A DNA stretch of 64,000 nucleotides from Bedellia somnulentella (GCA_963576735.1 OY755173.1:17268873-17332872), one strand, 5' to 3'; positions 49,401 through 58,005 are shown, counted from the first letter of the stretch. Translations and numbers: made by a program. The notes: generated by a model from the letters alone, not told the origin.

Positions 49401-51282
49401 TCCATCAATCTTTTTATAAATGCTCTTTTATTCTTCATACTTCGGACGCCTGCCTTTGAGAGTGTGCTCAATAAGTACTAATAAATAAAGGAAAGAAAAT
49501 TTCGACACCAGCGGGCATCGATCCCATGACAAAAAAGTCATAGTCAAAAAGTTACTCCGTGTATACGCCCCCGTCGCTCTGCCAATTGAGCTATAGTGTC
49601 AATGGCTTCTAGTGCGAAATTGTTTTTTCCTTTTTAAACTTTTTAAGTAGTATTTTTCTTTCCTTTATTTATTACAAACAATCCCCACATGAGGTTTTCA
49701 TGAACAAAAATCATTATAATTGCAATTAGTACTGTTGGTCTATTTAACAATCCTATCCCTATTCTACAGCTGTGTAGTGTCTGCTTAAAATAGCAACACT
49801 CCAATTCTTCCCGTGAGTCATCGTTGGAGTCGAGTAACGGATATTGGTGCTTCTTAAGTGATTTTTAGGCAATGCGGTTGGAGACCCATCGTCAACAACC
49901 TTTCTTTTACAATAACTTTGCGCTCAACTTCCAAAAGTGGCTTTGGAATTTCTTGTTCTGAAGCTCTGGCTACCTGTTATTAGCCGATTACAGCCGTGAG
50001 CATATTTATGTTTGTATGAATCCGTATGCGTTTATTTAAAGCTATATTTGGAATGCCACAAACGTGGTGGGAATCTGAATTCACTGAGTCCCTCCAGAAA
50101 TCCTTATTATATTTCATACTATACTTTATTTTACCCAGACTCCGAAAACGAGTGTTAGAACTGTTCGGTCGAGTGACATCGGTTCACCAAACTAACCCCA
50201 ACATCTGGAGGCTGTATGCAGATGTCACATCCAACTGTCTGCAACGGGCGCAACGGCTGTTGAAGGCTTATAGGGGATTTACATTTGTAAGTTTGATTTT
50301 CATTGTTATCAGACCCTAAATTTGTACTTGATTCTTTTTAAACTCAGCCTAAACGTTCACACCGTATATAGCCGAAGGATATTCTTAACATTAGTTAAAA
50401 ATGAATTGATAATTGCCTACAAGTGTCGTATGAGGCGGCTAAAGTTCTGATGATTTTGAAGTGATCGGAGGGCGATTTTCTTATCATTTATTACAAAACT
50501 CAACTCAAACACAAACGTTCACTACTTACGTCCCCGAAGAAGTTGGCAGAGGTACTAATACTTCTGAACATCACGTGACATTATCACCTGGTGCTTGGAC
50601 AGTGTACCACCGCCAGTTTGTACGAACACACTGTCACATGACTAACTACAAGTTAGCCATGTGGGTTTCCTCACGATGTTTTTCCTCACCGTAAACAACC
50701 GTGATAAATTAACCACACATATGGCTATAGAAAAAACAAATTGGTGTAGACCCGACCCGGGATTTGAACCCTCATAATCTGCACGATAAGCGGTGATCTA
50801 CACACGGAGCTATCACGGTTAATTATTACTATTTTACCAGCTATTCCCCTTTTCTAATTGAAACTGTGGCTTTTAAATTTCTAATTTCCCCTGGGTGTAA
50901 TTAAAACCTCGTAAATATGCCAGTTAACCTCACCTACGTACAAACAATATAATGTTACTTTTTAAAACATTAGTTTATTGCCCGATATAATAACCAAAAG
51001 TATTCCATATTTCAGAATGGCAGCTGGCCAAACAATCCAGAATCTTGCAAAAGTGTGATTGAACTAACTATAGCGATGTTGGAAGACAGCCTGAAGGCTC
51101 GCCAGGAAGCTGAAGACAAGGATAAGGTACAAGCTGACCAGCAAATATCTTCAGCCCGGCTAACTGGCCAAGCGGTGATTAGGGCTGCTGAGAAACAGAA
51201 TTGGGAGGAAACCTTGGAAAGTGTTGAACAGTTGAAAGTTAAGTTTGATGAGGTTACAAATTATATGAAATCGATTATGTGA
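31673..51282 (+). CDS. TTC27-type tetratricopeptide repeat protein, 790 aa, twelve exons
   Basis: Exons: 31673-31733, 31816-32195, 34391-34661, 34839-35073, 36063-36287, 38297-38468, 39059-39134, 39654-39828, 41440-41626, 49103-49278, 50139-50286 and 51016-51282. All are GT-AG and the frame closes at 2373 nt. The start MMLLENALHLC is the only ATG fitting exon 1. A TPR-like pair lies in exon 3 (IGQAYLMYGRVQKAEENLQK). The conserved core follows: LQLWEDVIVCY (exon 6), VKLYCLLGDAT (exon 7), KYAECIPHFEKSLDI (exon 8) and AWNNLAKVYVKQGDKHRAY (exon 9). Human TTC27 is of similar length. TTC27 and yeast Emw1 are TPR proteins, with Emw1 tied to cell-wall integrity; the molecular role is poorly defined. 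Only 2.4 of 19.6 kb is coding, because the introns are packed with transposable elements. Confidence 0.93.
32376..32740 (+). repeat. SINE-B copy, full length
   Basis: tRNA-like head gatagtccagtgggtagaac (A box) and gagttccaatcctg (B box). The tail caaccccttcggggataaac is followed by ggcgtgaacgtttatg. It lies in intron 2 of the TTC27-type gene and abuts an antisense LINE-X tail. Confidence 0.85.
32742..33260 (-). mobile_element. LINE-X 3' fragment, 160-codon ORF intact
   Basis: The minus-strand ORF 33258-32776 encodes the C-terminal domain after the reverse transcriptase: SECWVWQKKHESRVNAVEMR, then MLRWFGHIERMDDSKLV and VSRGRPRRTHLDQI, ending RSIVSAYPNGN. The tail is taccccaatgggaactaacg, then gcgtgagaatatg(tatg)n. 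It is a 5'-truncated non-LTR retrotransposon in intron 2 of the TTC27-type gene. Confidence 0.9.
33792..34290 (+). repeat. Three tandem SINE-A partial units
   Basis: Units start near 33792, 33975 and 34170. The second and third begin with tgctgtgtagtgtcggctta or its ttggctta variant. The first two each end in tttcctttatt(g/t)agtagtagtc. Shared junctions indicate tandem duplication of a truncated copy rather than three insertions. They lie in intron 2 of the TTC27-type gene, upstream of exon 3. Confidence 0.75.
34291..34330 (+). repeat. SINE-C tail fragment
   Basis: cacatgaggttttcatgaac then aaaacattctaat, the 3' end of SINE-C only. Confidence 0.5.
35281..35530 (+). repeat. SINE-D copy
   Basis: The head resembles a tRNA: gtggtcgaatatccatcgac, then a good B box in cgcgggttccatccccg. 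The body has atttgtttctcagtcttgga and ends with atatgtccgtatatttatt. It lies in intron 4 of the TTC27-type gene. Confidence 0.65.
35752..36000 (+). repeat. SINE-A copy, full length (reference copy)
   Basis: It starts tgtgtagtgccggcttagaa. A B-box-like cggttggggaccc lies in the middle. It ends with ctctggctaccccttctagg, a short loop, and gccgtgagtatatg(tatg)n. It carries no ORF. It lies in intron 4 of the TTC27-type gene, 62 bp before exon 5. Confidence 0.85.
36611..36649. repeat. Perfect 18-bp-arm hairpin
   Basis: Arms actcactgcaccaatatt and its inverse are separated by a 3-bp loop. It lies just upstream of the duplicated SINE-B block in intron 5 of the TTC27-type gene. Confidence 0.8.
36680..37112 (+). 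repeat. 434-bp tandem duplication, unit 1 (contains a SINE-B copy)
   Basis: The unit runs from gtaacataatatggtgcaac to tttttactgattcttc. It holds a full SINE-B copy (36697-37062) plus about 50 bp of non-SINE flank. It appears identical to unit 2 at 37114-37546, including shared SINE variants such as ttaaaggtgag and attcagcgtgagcg. Confidence 0.9.
37114..37546 (+). repeat. 434-bp tandem duplication, unit 2
   Basis: This is the second unit of the head-to-tail duplication in intron 5 of the TTC27-type gene. No difference from unit 1 was found by eye. Flanking DNA is duplicated with the SINE, so it arose by tandem duplication rather than a second retroposition. Confidence 0.9.
37978..38223 (+). 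repeat. SINE-A copy, full length
   Basis: It starts cgcgtagtgccggtttagaa and ends tctttttgggatttatagcc, then gtgagtatatg(tatg)n. It lies in intron 5 of the TTC27-type gene, close to exon 6. Confidence 0.85.
38500..38712 (+). repeat. SINE-A copy with internal deletion
   Basis: The head agctgtgtagggctaagaat and the tail ctaccccttttaaggattta are present. The middle (gacccatcacc to the ccccactcaac region) is deleted. It lies in intron 6 of the TTC27-type gene. Confidence 0.8.
39168..39412 (+). repeat. SINE-A copy, diverged
   Basis: It starts gtgtactttcggcttagaat and ends ctacccatttacaggattta, then tacccgtga. It lies in intron 7 of the TTC27-type gene. Confidence 0.75.
40556..41020 (+). mobile_element. 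LINE-X 3' fragment
   Basis: ORF 40591-41013 encodes the LINE-X C-terminal domain (MLRWFGHIERMNDSKLV, RGRPRRTHLDQIE, RSIVSAYPNGK). The tail taccccaatgggaaaaatgg is followed by gcgtgagtataag(taag)n. It lies in intron 8 of the TTC27-type gene. Confidence 0.88.
41800..43310 (+). mobile_element. LINE-X fragment split by a mariner-like element
   Basis: LINE-X sequence with several frame breaks (gtttgtttatctgggaagtt, then gtgatgaagacattgaaag) runs to 42420. It resumes at 43252 with gaagaataaaagagcatgta. The interruption is the TIR element at 42425-43247. It lies in intron 9 of the TTC27-type gene. Confidence 0.8.
42425..43247 (+). mobile_element. Tc1/mariner-like element, degenerate
   Basis: The TIRs are ggatgtctcagtaagagacc at the left and an inverted gg(g)tgtctcagtaagag at the right, flanked by TATA on both sides (TA target). 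Transposase scraps remain in two frames: RRRSQQLQILRSTMQ with ILTKDLHLHACKTQLSQEL, then NWPPKSCDLMPCGYF (the D34D/E-type catalytic region) and EIQCVIGEIQQHL. Most of the central catalytic domain is missing, so it is dead. Confidence 0.85.
43390..43450. repeat. (TA)n microsatellite
   Basis: About 30 TA units. It creates artificial Tyr-Ile frames on both strands. Confidence 0.95.
43451..43860. other. Unclassified sequence with cgtccgatatacggacg motifs
   Basis: Starts cctgcagcctattgtgcgtc and contains ggcgtccgatatacggacgt. It also has an open stretch, MNMHVSYLNGVPALSVNNFD, ending FWHPAFFGMKCDVDKSL at a donor-like ctt|gtaagc (43775). Codon use is not AT-biased, unlike the flanks. A possible partner exon at 45020-45074 is in the wrong phase. 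It is perhaps part of a larger unknown element. Confidence 0.35.
43970..44298 (+). repeat. SINE-B copy, 5' truncated
   Basis: The head is lost; the copy begins aacgactagtgttcaaatcc after a SINE-C-like scrap (gtcgaaatttttttttcctt). The tail ccccttcggggatatgcggc is intact. Confidence 0.75.
44582..44806 (+). repeat. SINE-A copy, full length
   Basis: gctatgtagtgtcggcttat to ccctgttaagggatttatag, then ccgtgagtatatg(tatg)n. Confidence 0.85.
44865..44965 (+). repeat. SINE-A head
   Basis: cgtgtagtgccggctcagaa through gcgatgcggtttgagaacca; 3' part absent. Confidence 0.75.
45010..45180. other. Unclassified sequence with an inverted tatacggacg motif
   Basis: An exon-like stretch (ttttcag, then DDVDVDQNQQKIPVSVTP, then gtaagt) is followed by tatacggacgtc, and 40 bp later by ggcgtccgtata in inverse orientation. 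It is related in motif to 43451-43860 and 47510-47600. Confidence 0.3.
45600..47505 (-). mobile_element. LINE-X with reverse transcriptase, 5' truncated, broken
   Basis: The longest LINE-X copy. The minus ORF 47479-46208 (423 aa) covers the reverse transcriptase. GKAAGYDRITIEMLR and YRSISLLSIVGKLYAKVLIE lie upstream. Motif A is FIDLEKAYDRV, motif B is SRGVRQGCVASP and motif C is LLYADDQVLLAS, with the catalytic Asp residues intact. Frame breaks near 46270 and 45950 separate it from the C-terminal domain (46278-45955 and 45931-45632). The endonuclease is missing. It ends at the 3' tail near 45603. The clade was not assigned with confidence. It lies antisense in intron 9 of the TTC27-type gene. 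Confidence 0.9.
47510..48548. other. Intron DNA with further ggcatccg/ggacgt motifs
   Basis: accgatatacggatgccata (47540), tttggcatccgc (47591) and tatggacgttagatgcc (48097) echo the motif at 43.5 and 45.1 kb. There is a short (TA)n run at about 48381-48410. No ORF of note. Confidence 0.35.
48550..48702 (+). repeat. SINE-A copy, 5' truncated
   Basis: tgtggttgtttctcgatgtg through ctacccgttttttgtattta, then taaccgttagtatat. Confidence 0.65.
48703..49030 (+). repeat. SINE-B copy, diverged
   Basis: Head gatagccttgtgggcagaac, tail ccccttcggggattacggcg. It lies in intron 9 of the TTC27-type gene, 72 bp before exon 10. Confidence 0.8.
49295..49470 (-). mobile_element. LINE-X 3' end
   Basis: Antisense tail tacatacttatactcacgcc, then cccattcgggtaggcagaga, and about 100 bp of the coding 3' end. 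It lies 17 bp after exon 10 of the TTC27-type gene. Confidence 0.85.
49480..49720 (-). repeat. SINE-C copy plus tail fragment
   Basis: Minus strand: tagctcaattggcagagcga (A box) and a degraded B box, tgggatcgatgcccg, followed by gtgtcgaaattttc. A separate plus-strand SINE-C tail (ccccacatgaggttttcatg) lies at 49683-49702. Confidence 0.65.
49770..50018 (+). repeat. SINE-A copy
   Basis: gctgtgtagtgtctgcttaa to cagccgtgagcatatttatg. It lies in intron 10 of the TTC27-type gene. Confidence 0.75.
50500..50822 (-). repeat. SINE-B copy, diverged
   Basis: Antisense, from gtccccgaagaagttggcag to the tRNA-like head gagctatcacggtt. It lies in intron 11 of the TTC27-type gene. Confidence 0.8.
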
Positions 51283-51489
51283 TTTGTGGTTTTATTTGAT
51301 TAACATTGTTGATAACTTTTCAGAATGGATTATAATCACAGGATCAAAAAAGTTAAGGAAAATGGTGCTGACAAACTTATATTATAATTTGGTATATTTG
51401 TTATCCCAATGATTAGTAGAACACAAGTTTTATAATTTCAATCATACGTGTAGTTCTTGAACTATCCCTAGTCAAAAAATATCGTATTT

Positions 51490-53815
51490 AAATTTGGTCA
51501 ATTAATATACCGCTCGGCTACGAATATTAATAATTTATGCCAAACTGCGGATAAAGTTGCTCTGCAAGAGTTATGGGTCCAACCGCAAGAAGTTTCTTTC
51601 CTGGCGTCATTACACCTAGGCTTCGAGTACACAGTGAAGTTGGCGATAGACGTAGGCGCCGGGTTGTTCGCTCGATCCTTGTACTTTCCGTATACATGCC
51701 ACCCGATGGCAGAACCCGGCAGGTGAACCACATCACAGAGTTCACGGACTGTATGGGCGAGATTAGTGCTATCATTGAAGATAACGGGTTAGAAGTATAG
51801 AATAGTTGGAAGAGAACTTAAAAACTTTTGCAATGATCAGCTGTGGCAGTTAAATTCGGATACATATACTTTCATCAGTGATGTTCATGGCTCTAGGAGT
51901 TGGTTGGACCATGCCGTAGTATCAGAAGCTGCCTGGAAATCTGTAACGGGTGCTAAAGTTCTGTACGATTCTTACTGGTCTGATCACTTCCCGTTAGAAA
52001 TCCCTTGTAATATGTGTATTTTGACAAATAAAATTGATATTGATAAATCTGATTTCAATAAAGTGACATGGGGCGAACGAAATGCTAATCAAATTTCTAT
52101 ATATAATAATGTCTGTAATGATGATTTGAAACTGATTGACTTTCCTGCACAATTTCAAAAGTGTTGCCATAGTAATTGTACATGTAATAATATTGCGTAT
52201 AAAACAATAATTGGTGAAATGTACGACAAACTGATTAATGTTATGACTAATGCGGCCGTAACAAGTAACAACTCTGTACCGATGACAAATAAGAAAAAAA
52301 GGTATAATGCGAGGTGGCGGGACAGAGGCAACCCACGGGCGAGCGGCATGTGTTCACTGCGAGGGAAGTGACGGCAGTGGTGCGAGGCATGAGCCGGGGT
52401 AAGTCGCCTGGCCACGACTCTCTCAGCATTGAACACTTGCAGCAAGCCGGGCCGCATCTGTCCCGTGTGCTTACACTGCTATTTAATTGCTGCATAGCAC
52501 ATTCTTACCTTTCCGACAAAATGATTAAGACAGTCGTTGTGCCGTTGGTAAAAACCAAGACCGGTGATGTTTCAGACGTGAAAAACTATAGGCCGATATC
52601 ATTGGCTACTGTGGTGTCTAAGGTGTTGGACAGTTTGCTCGATAAACAACTAGATATTCATCTAAAGCTGCACGATGCCCATTTCGGCTTCAGAGCTGGA
52701 CTATCTACTGAGACAGCAGTCCTGTGCCTAAAGCAAACTGCCCAATACTACACGGACAGGAAAACTCCAGTTTTGGCGTGTTTCCTTGATTTAACGAAGG
52801 CCTTCGATATTTTACCCTATACTATACTCTGGCAAAAGCTGTTTTCTGAAACAAAGTTGCCCGTAGAGCTCATAAATAACTTTCGGTTCTGGTACAGGCA
52901 CCAGAGTAACGTGGTAAGTGGGCAGGCTCGGTATGGGGTGCGAACCGACTGGAATGCGGTGTGAGACAGGACGGGCTAAGTTCTCCCAAGCTTTTCAGTC
53001 TGTACGTTAATAGTCTGATTGAGGAGCTCAACATCACTGGTATCGGGTTCAATAGATGGTCAGCTAATTAATAATATCAGTTATGCCGATCACATGGTGT
53101 TGCTGAGCCCATCAATCAGTGGACTGCGGCAGTTGGTGAATAAATGTGAGAGGTACGCCGAGGTCTTAAGTATAATACCACCAAAAGAGAGCTGATGATG
53201 TTTAAAGCTGGCACCAAATATTACTCCTCTGTGCCTGAAGTAATGATAGCAGGTAAGCCGATTAAAATGGTGACCCAATTAAAGTACTTGGGGTATTGAG
53301 TTACGAATACTCTTCGGGATGGTATCAATATGGAAAGGGAACGTAGGTCGCTCTCGGTCCGAAGCAATATGTTGATCCGGAGGTTTGCTAGATGCCCTAA
53401 GCAAGCAAAAATAACACTTTTTAGGTGCAGTCTTTTTACACTTGCAGCCTTTGGATTAACCACACGAAAAAGTCCGAGAGCGGGTCCAATATAACAACGC
53501 TTTCAGGATGCTGTTGGGACTGCCACGTTTCTGTAGTGCGATCGCGTAATCATGTTTGCAGAGGCACACTTGGATGGTTATCACGCCATCATACGCAAGC
53601 GGGTAGCCTCTCTGACGCGAAGGGTGCGGAGCAGCAACAACACCTACCTGAAAGTGATAGCGGACAGACTTGAAGGCCAATTAAACAGCGGAGCAAACAT
53701 TGCCGTACCATCTTTTTCTGGAACCGTTTCGCCGCATTTTCACGGCCCCATTCGAGAACCTCTGGATAGGATTAAAACGCTGAAATATTCGTCACCTAGA
53801 AAATCGTAATCACAC
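51490..53815 (+). mobile_element. LINE-Y, a second non-LTR retrotransposon, frame-broken
   Basis: It starts about 200 bp after the TTC27-type stop codon. Endonuclease pieces come first (SILVLSVYMPPDGRTRQVNH, then SWLDHAVVSE and YDSYWSDHFPLE, matching the APE-type SDH end). The reverse transcriptase ORF is 52314-52964 (YRPISLATVVSKVLDSLLD, motif A ACFLDLTKAFD). Motif B is split by a frameshift near 52965. Motif C reads ISYADHMVLL, with the second catalytic Asp replaced by His. The C-terminal part follows at 53552-53809 (AEAHLDGYHAIIRKR). A junction near 52310 also looks like an internal deletion. It is inactive. Confidence 0.88.
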
Positions 53816-54178
53816 ACTTGAAATGCAAAATTTCAAGTCGGCAGATCAATTAATTCCGAAGTTAAGCTAATGCAAAGTTTCACATTTTCGACACTGATTG
53901 ACTGACTCACTGATCATCAAAATAGAACTAGTACTTCCCATTCCCATATACCTAGAGAGCTGAAATTTGGTACAGAGGTAGATTTTAACGCCCACATAAA
54001 GAAAAACTATCAGAACAAGGTTAATGGAAAATCTCGACTACCTGGTGACGCTGATGAGAAAACATAAAAGAGTACTGCCAAACTATAATAAGCGTATTTA
54101 CGAGAAATAGTAGTCGATTAACTGTACTCTACTCAATAAATAAAAATATTCTGTCCAATTATTTTTATTATTTATGTA
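53816..54178. other. Short intergenic spacer
   Basis: No gene or clear repeat boundary was seen. It may include LINE-Y 3' UTR. Confidence 0.4.
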
Positions 54179-54290
54179 CTAGCACTCAGCCGCGGCTTCG
54201 CTCACGTTATTTAGCATTAGTACCAGTACTCGTCACTAGATGGCGCTGGCTGTATTTTAAATCCCGGCAGTGTATTTATTTACACATTGA
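54179..54290 (-). mobile_element. Helitron 3' end, minus strand
   Basis: Minus strand reads cgtgagcgaagccgcggctg then agtgCTAG|T, with a GC-rich hairpin before CTAG. The extent toward its 5' end is unclear. Confidence 0.5.
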
Positions 54291-54503
54291 AAAGTTTTTT
54301 TCATTTCACAAGATAATATAATAATAAGAAAATGTAACCATTCAATCAGTCTACGTCCTGTCAAAAAGAAGAGAAAACCCCCAAAAAACATTCTGTAAAA
54401 ATCTAGCTAAGTCTCGATAGAACTGCTTGTTTATCTCTAAAAAGTAATGAAATCTCTAAAATAAGTGGAGCCAAGTCTAAGGTTCCTTACTGCGAGTTAT
54501 TAT

Positions 54504-54771
54504 TATAGTTAATTTAACGTGACTTGGCCGTTGAACATTCTTGACACGTTTAGTATGTACAAGTTTATTTACTTAGTTATTTGCAGATTTATTCGAATCT
54601 TCTAAACTTCTTTGCCGATTATGTAGAGTCCACTTAACATTTTTTTCTGATTCTAATCTATCTTTATTTTTAGTTGTAAGAACCCTGCTGATTATTTCTA
54701 TGTTTCCCTTAAACTTTAATCATAATCTACTAATTACAAGTCAACGGTCAAGTCACGTAAAATTAACTATA
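54504..54771. mobile_element. 268-bp MITE with ~31-bp TIRs
   Basis: Left tatagttaatttaacgtgac, then ttggccgttga (54504-54534), is inverted at 54741-54771 with two mismatches. AT-rich interior, no ORF. Confidence 0.75.
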
Positions 54772-54772
54772 A

Positions 54773-55200
54773 TCTATACTTATAATAAATCTGTAGAGAG
54801 GTCAAGTCTGTACATGAAATATATTTTTAAAAAAACTATCAGGGAGTGATTAGGGATCGATACTGATGCCAAAAATGCAATCAGTAAAGTTTTTGTCTGT
54901 CTGTCGGTTTGTATGTTCCTTATGGAAACAAAAACTACTCGACGGATTTTAACGAAACTTGGTACAATTATTTTTCATAGTCCTGGGCAGGTTATAGTAT
55001 ACTGTTCAGCAAAGTAGTGAAGGGGAATTTTGGGAAAACGGAAGAAATTACTCCATTTTTTGTGCTTCTGTCGCGTGTGCAGCTTTAATGGTTAAAGTTA
55101 CTTAGAAATCACGTATGACGGAAATATTAAACATAAAATTGTCTAAAAAATATTCCGCAACAGCATATGTCTATATTTTATGGTTGACTCACAATAACAC
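54773..55200 (+). mobile_element. Helitron-like 5' segment
   Basis: It begins A|TCtatacttataataaatc directly after the 268-bp MITE. It then runs gtctgtctgtcggtttgtat, actactcgacggattttaac and gaaacttggtac, a widespread lepidopteran Helitron-type leader. No ORF, and the 3' end was not seen. Confidence 0.55.
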
Positions 55201-55522
55201 ATGTATGTAACACATGTAACTCCTGATAGCTTAAGAGCTTATTCCATTTGACTGAATGAAGACGTCTGAAAGTCACGGCATCTCCATTGAGACTAGTGGA
55301 ATAACGTTCAGAACGCTAGGCTTCTGAAAAGTAGACAAATTTTGGCTCCTAGCTCACAAAATTTTTAGTAGCTCCGTCTCAGGAAGGTGGAATAACGTTC
55401 AGTCAGACGCTTCAGTCGCCTCGTGCCCGCAACTGCGAGAGGACTTGCCGAAATTTTACATGCCTATGATTGCAAATTACGTAAACAAAAAAAAGATAAT
55501 AAAAGTTTTATAGCAGATATAC

Positions 55523-55955
55523 ATATGCTCACGCCATTACTTCCAGGGGTAGTTAGGTAGATAGGGGTTCCATTTCATAGGGGTAGGCAGATATGCATAA
55601 TTATATTCATACATACATACATATACTCACGCTATTATTTCCGATTGGGGTAGGTAAATACGTTTTATCACATACATGCAAATTATATTATATTATAAAT
55701 ATTCACGCCATTACTTCCCATCGGAGTAGGCAGATACGTTTAATTACATACATACACACATAAACTCACGCTATTACTTCCGATTGTGGTAAGCAGATAA
55801 TTTTAATTACATACATACATACTTAAACTCCCGCCATTATTTCCTTTTGGGGTAGGCAGCTGCGTATTGTTTCAAATATGCATACATATACTCACGCCAT
55901 CATTTCCCGTGGGGGAAGGCACAGGCGTATAATTACATACATGCATACATGACGA
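55523..55955 (-). repeat. Tandem array of six LINE-X-type 3' tail modules
   Basis: Six units of about 60-95 bp each contain, on the minus strand, taccccaatcggaaataata or a variant, then gcgtgagtatatgtatg and a short spacer. Unit starts are near 55523, 55616, 55696, 55760, 55826 and 55884. Units differ at many positions, so the array is old or built from different copies. No upstream LINE coding sequence is present. Confidence 0.8.
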
Positions 55956-56139
55956 CTTACGTACTTCCAGCTTGTCGAAATAGAGTAAATATCAAAGCTA
56001 CAGGACTGGGAATCACATTTAACCGGTTACTATTGTTTATTTTCGATGATTCAAAGCTATTTTGTTTTATTTAAATTATGATTTTTTATGCGCCGCCATG
56101 TCATTCAAAATTTTTATTTCTTTAATTTTCAATAAAATA

Positions 56140-56506
56140 TCAACGTGATAGCCGAGTGGGTAGAACACTCGGTTATCGTGCAAACGACTAGTGTTCAAAT
56201 CCTGGGTCGGGCCTACACCAATTTGTCTTTTCTAAAGACATATGTGTGGTTAATTTATCATGGTTGTTAACGGTGAGGGAAAAACATCGTGAGGAAACCC
56301 ACATGGCTGAGTTGTTCTTAGTCATGTGACAGTGTATTCGTACAAAACGGCGATAGGCCTGCCCTCTATCACGTGAGTACACTGTCCATGCAAAACGTGG
56401 GTACTCTGAACACCAGGTGACAAAAGTCACGTGATGTTCAGAAGTATTAGTACCTCTGCCAACCCCTTCGGGGATATTCGGCGTGAACGTTTATGTTTAT
56501 GTTATG
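56140..56506 (+). repeat. SINE-B copy, full length
   Basis: Head gatagccgagtgggtagaac, B box gtgttcaaatcctg, tail ccccttcggggatattcggc, then gtgaacgtttatg. Confidence 0.88.
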
Positions 56507-56689
56507 TTTCAATAAAATAATATTGCGTTTGGGTAGAAATTCTAAAAGAGTTTGTTTAGTTAAAAAGATCTCTACTTCTTTGATATTTACATCTCCACTT
56601 GCACAGCTTACTGCTGTTGTTCTTCTTAGTATAGAATTAATGAATTGCTCTAATAGTTGCTTGAATATAATTGTGGACTGACTATGGGT

Positions 56690-56867
56690 GGATTCATCAT
56701 TAAATGCCTAATATACGCTGACGATCAAGTGCTACTTTCATCACCAGAGGAGTTGCAAGAAATTATGAATATTTCATGTGAGTCATTTGAAAGAACAAGG
56801 CAATGAGAGTGAATTTTGAGAGAGAAGTGGACAGAATGCGTGATTGAAATTGATTGTAAGAAAGTTT
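56690..56867 (+). mobile_element. LINE-X internal fragment
   Basis: Matches the reverse transcriptase motif C region (tatacgctgacgatcaagtg encodes the YADDQV equivalent after a frame shift). Short and inactive. Confidence 0.7.
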
Positions 56868-56903
56868 GCTGTGTAGTGTCGGATTAGAATAGCACTACCC
56901 CTG
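56868..56903 (+). repeat. SINE-A head scrap
   Basis: gctgtgtagtgtcggattag then aatagcactacccc; nothing downstream. Confidence 0.55.
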
Positions 56904-56992
56904 TCGCGAACGTAGTATCGCGATTACTATTTTTGCTAGTTGAATGTTACGGGGAAGCCCTCAATAGTATGGACCTAGTGCAGAATGTAGTT

Positions 56993-58005
56993 CATACATG
57001 GGCAACGGCCGGCCCGCGGGCCGGATCCGGCCCGCTTTGGCTTTTGACCCGGCCCGAGACACATTTTGAAATTTCGTGCGGAAACTGGGTACGCGCGCTG
57101 TATAGAATAGGAAAATAAATTGAAAACTGAAATTAATGACTACTTGTAATATAAATGACAACCATTGCTTGTTATGGTTACTTTGAGTACGTAAATTGTA
57201 GCACGCGTGCGCAATGAATAGGTAACTTATCGAAAAACGCAATAACATCGCATTATCGTGGTGTAATTAGGCAGCCAATCAAATTAAATCTGTCAAATAA
57301 ACAAGCATGCATTGTTCTTTAATTCCATGTTTGGAACTACACTGCGTTATTTTGCTAATTTCAAAAGTTTTCGTGTTGTTTCTTTGTTCTAAAAGCGTTT
57401 CAAACCAAAATTTGCTTATGGGAAACTCAAATGAGGTTTGGAAGCTACTATCATTTTCCTAACTTTATCATGAAAATGTGGCTTACGCTCAGTACGCTGA
57501 GGAGCTAAAATTACTATTGTAGCAATTTGATAACAGGTTTACAGATCTTAAGAAAAGGGAAAGAAACTTAAACTTTTTCGCTACTCCGACCTTCAGGAAG
57601 ACTCTTACCTGACTTTACTTGCGAGTTTTACAAGACATATGTCGATGAAGAGAATTACAAACAGCTGATAGCGTTAGCGAGAATAATTGTTTGCGTTTTG
57701 GAAGGACATATAAATGCTAACAGTTCTTCTTGATGATGAAGACCAATAAATCGAACCTCCGATCAAGACTCACAGACGAAAATCTCGAAAACTCTTTAGC
57801 CTCTATATAAGTGAAATTTGCCAAGATTTAAATAAACTTGTTGCAGAAGTTCCAGCACAAATTTCTCATTAATTGTAACAATACATTATCCATAAAAAAA
57901 TATAGAACAAATATTACTAATTTTTTTTTTCGTATTCTGCCTGGCCCGCATTTGTATATTTATAATAAGTTTGGCACGCATCATGACAAAGGTTGCCCAT
58001 ACCTG
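56993..58005 (+). mobile_element. hAT element (ZBED/Buster-like), degenerate
   Basis: It is flanked by an exact 8-bp duplication, ATGTAGTT (56985-56992 and 58006-58013). The ends are catacatgggcaacgg and, inverted, caggtatgggcaacc. A ggcccgcgggccggatccgg block next to the left end is typical of vertebrate and insect hAT elements. Transposase traces near 57530-57800 include RFTDLKKRERNLNFF and MKTNKSNLRSRLTDENLEN, with frame shifts and stops. It inserted into the unclassified LTR-like or promoter-like sequence at 56904-58195. Confidence 0.85.
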
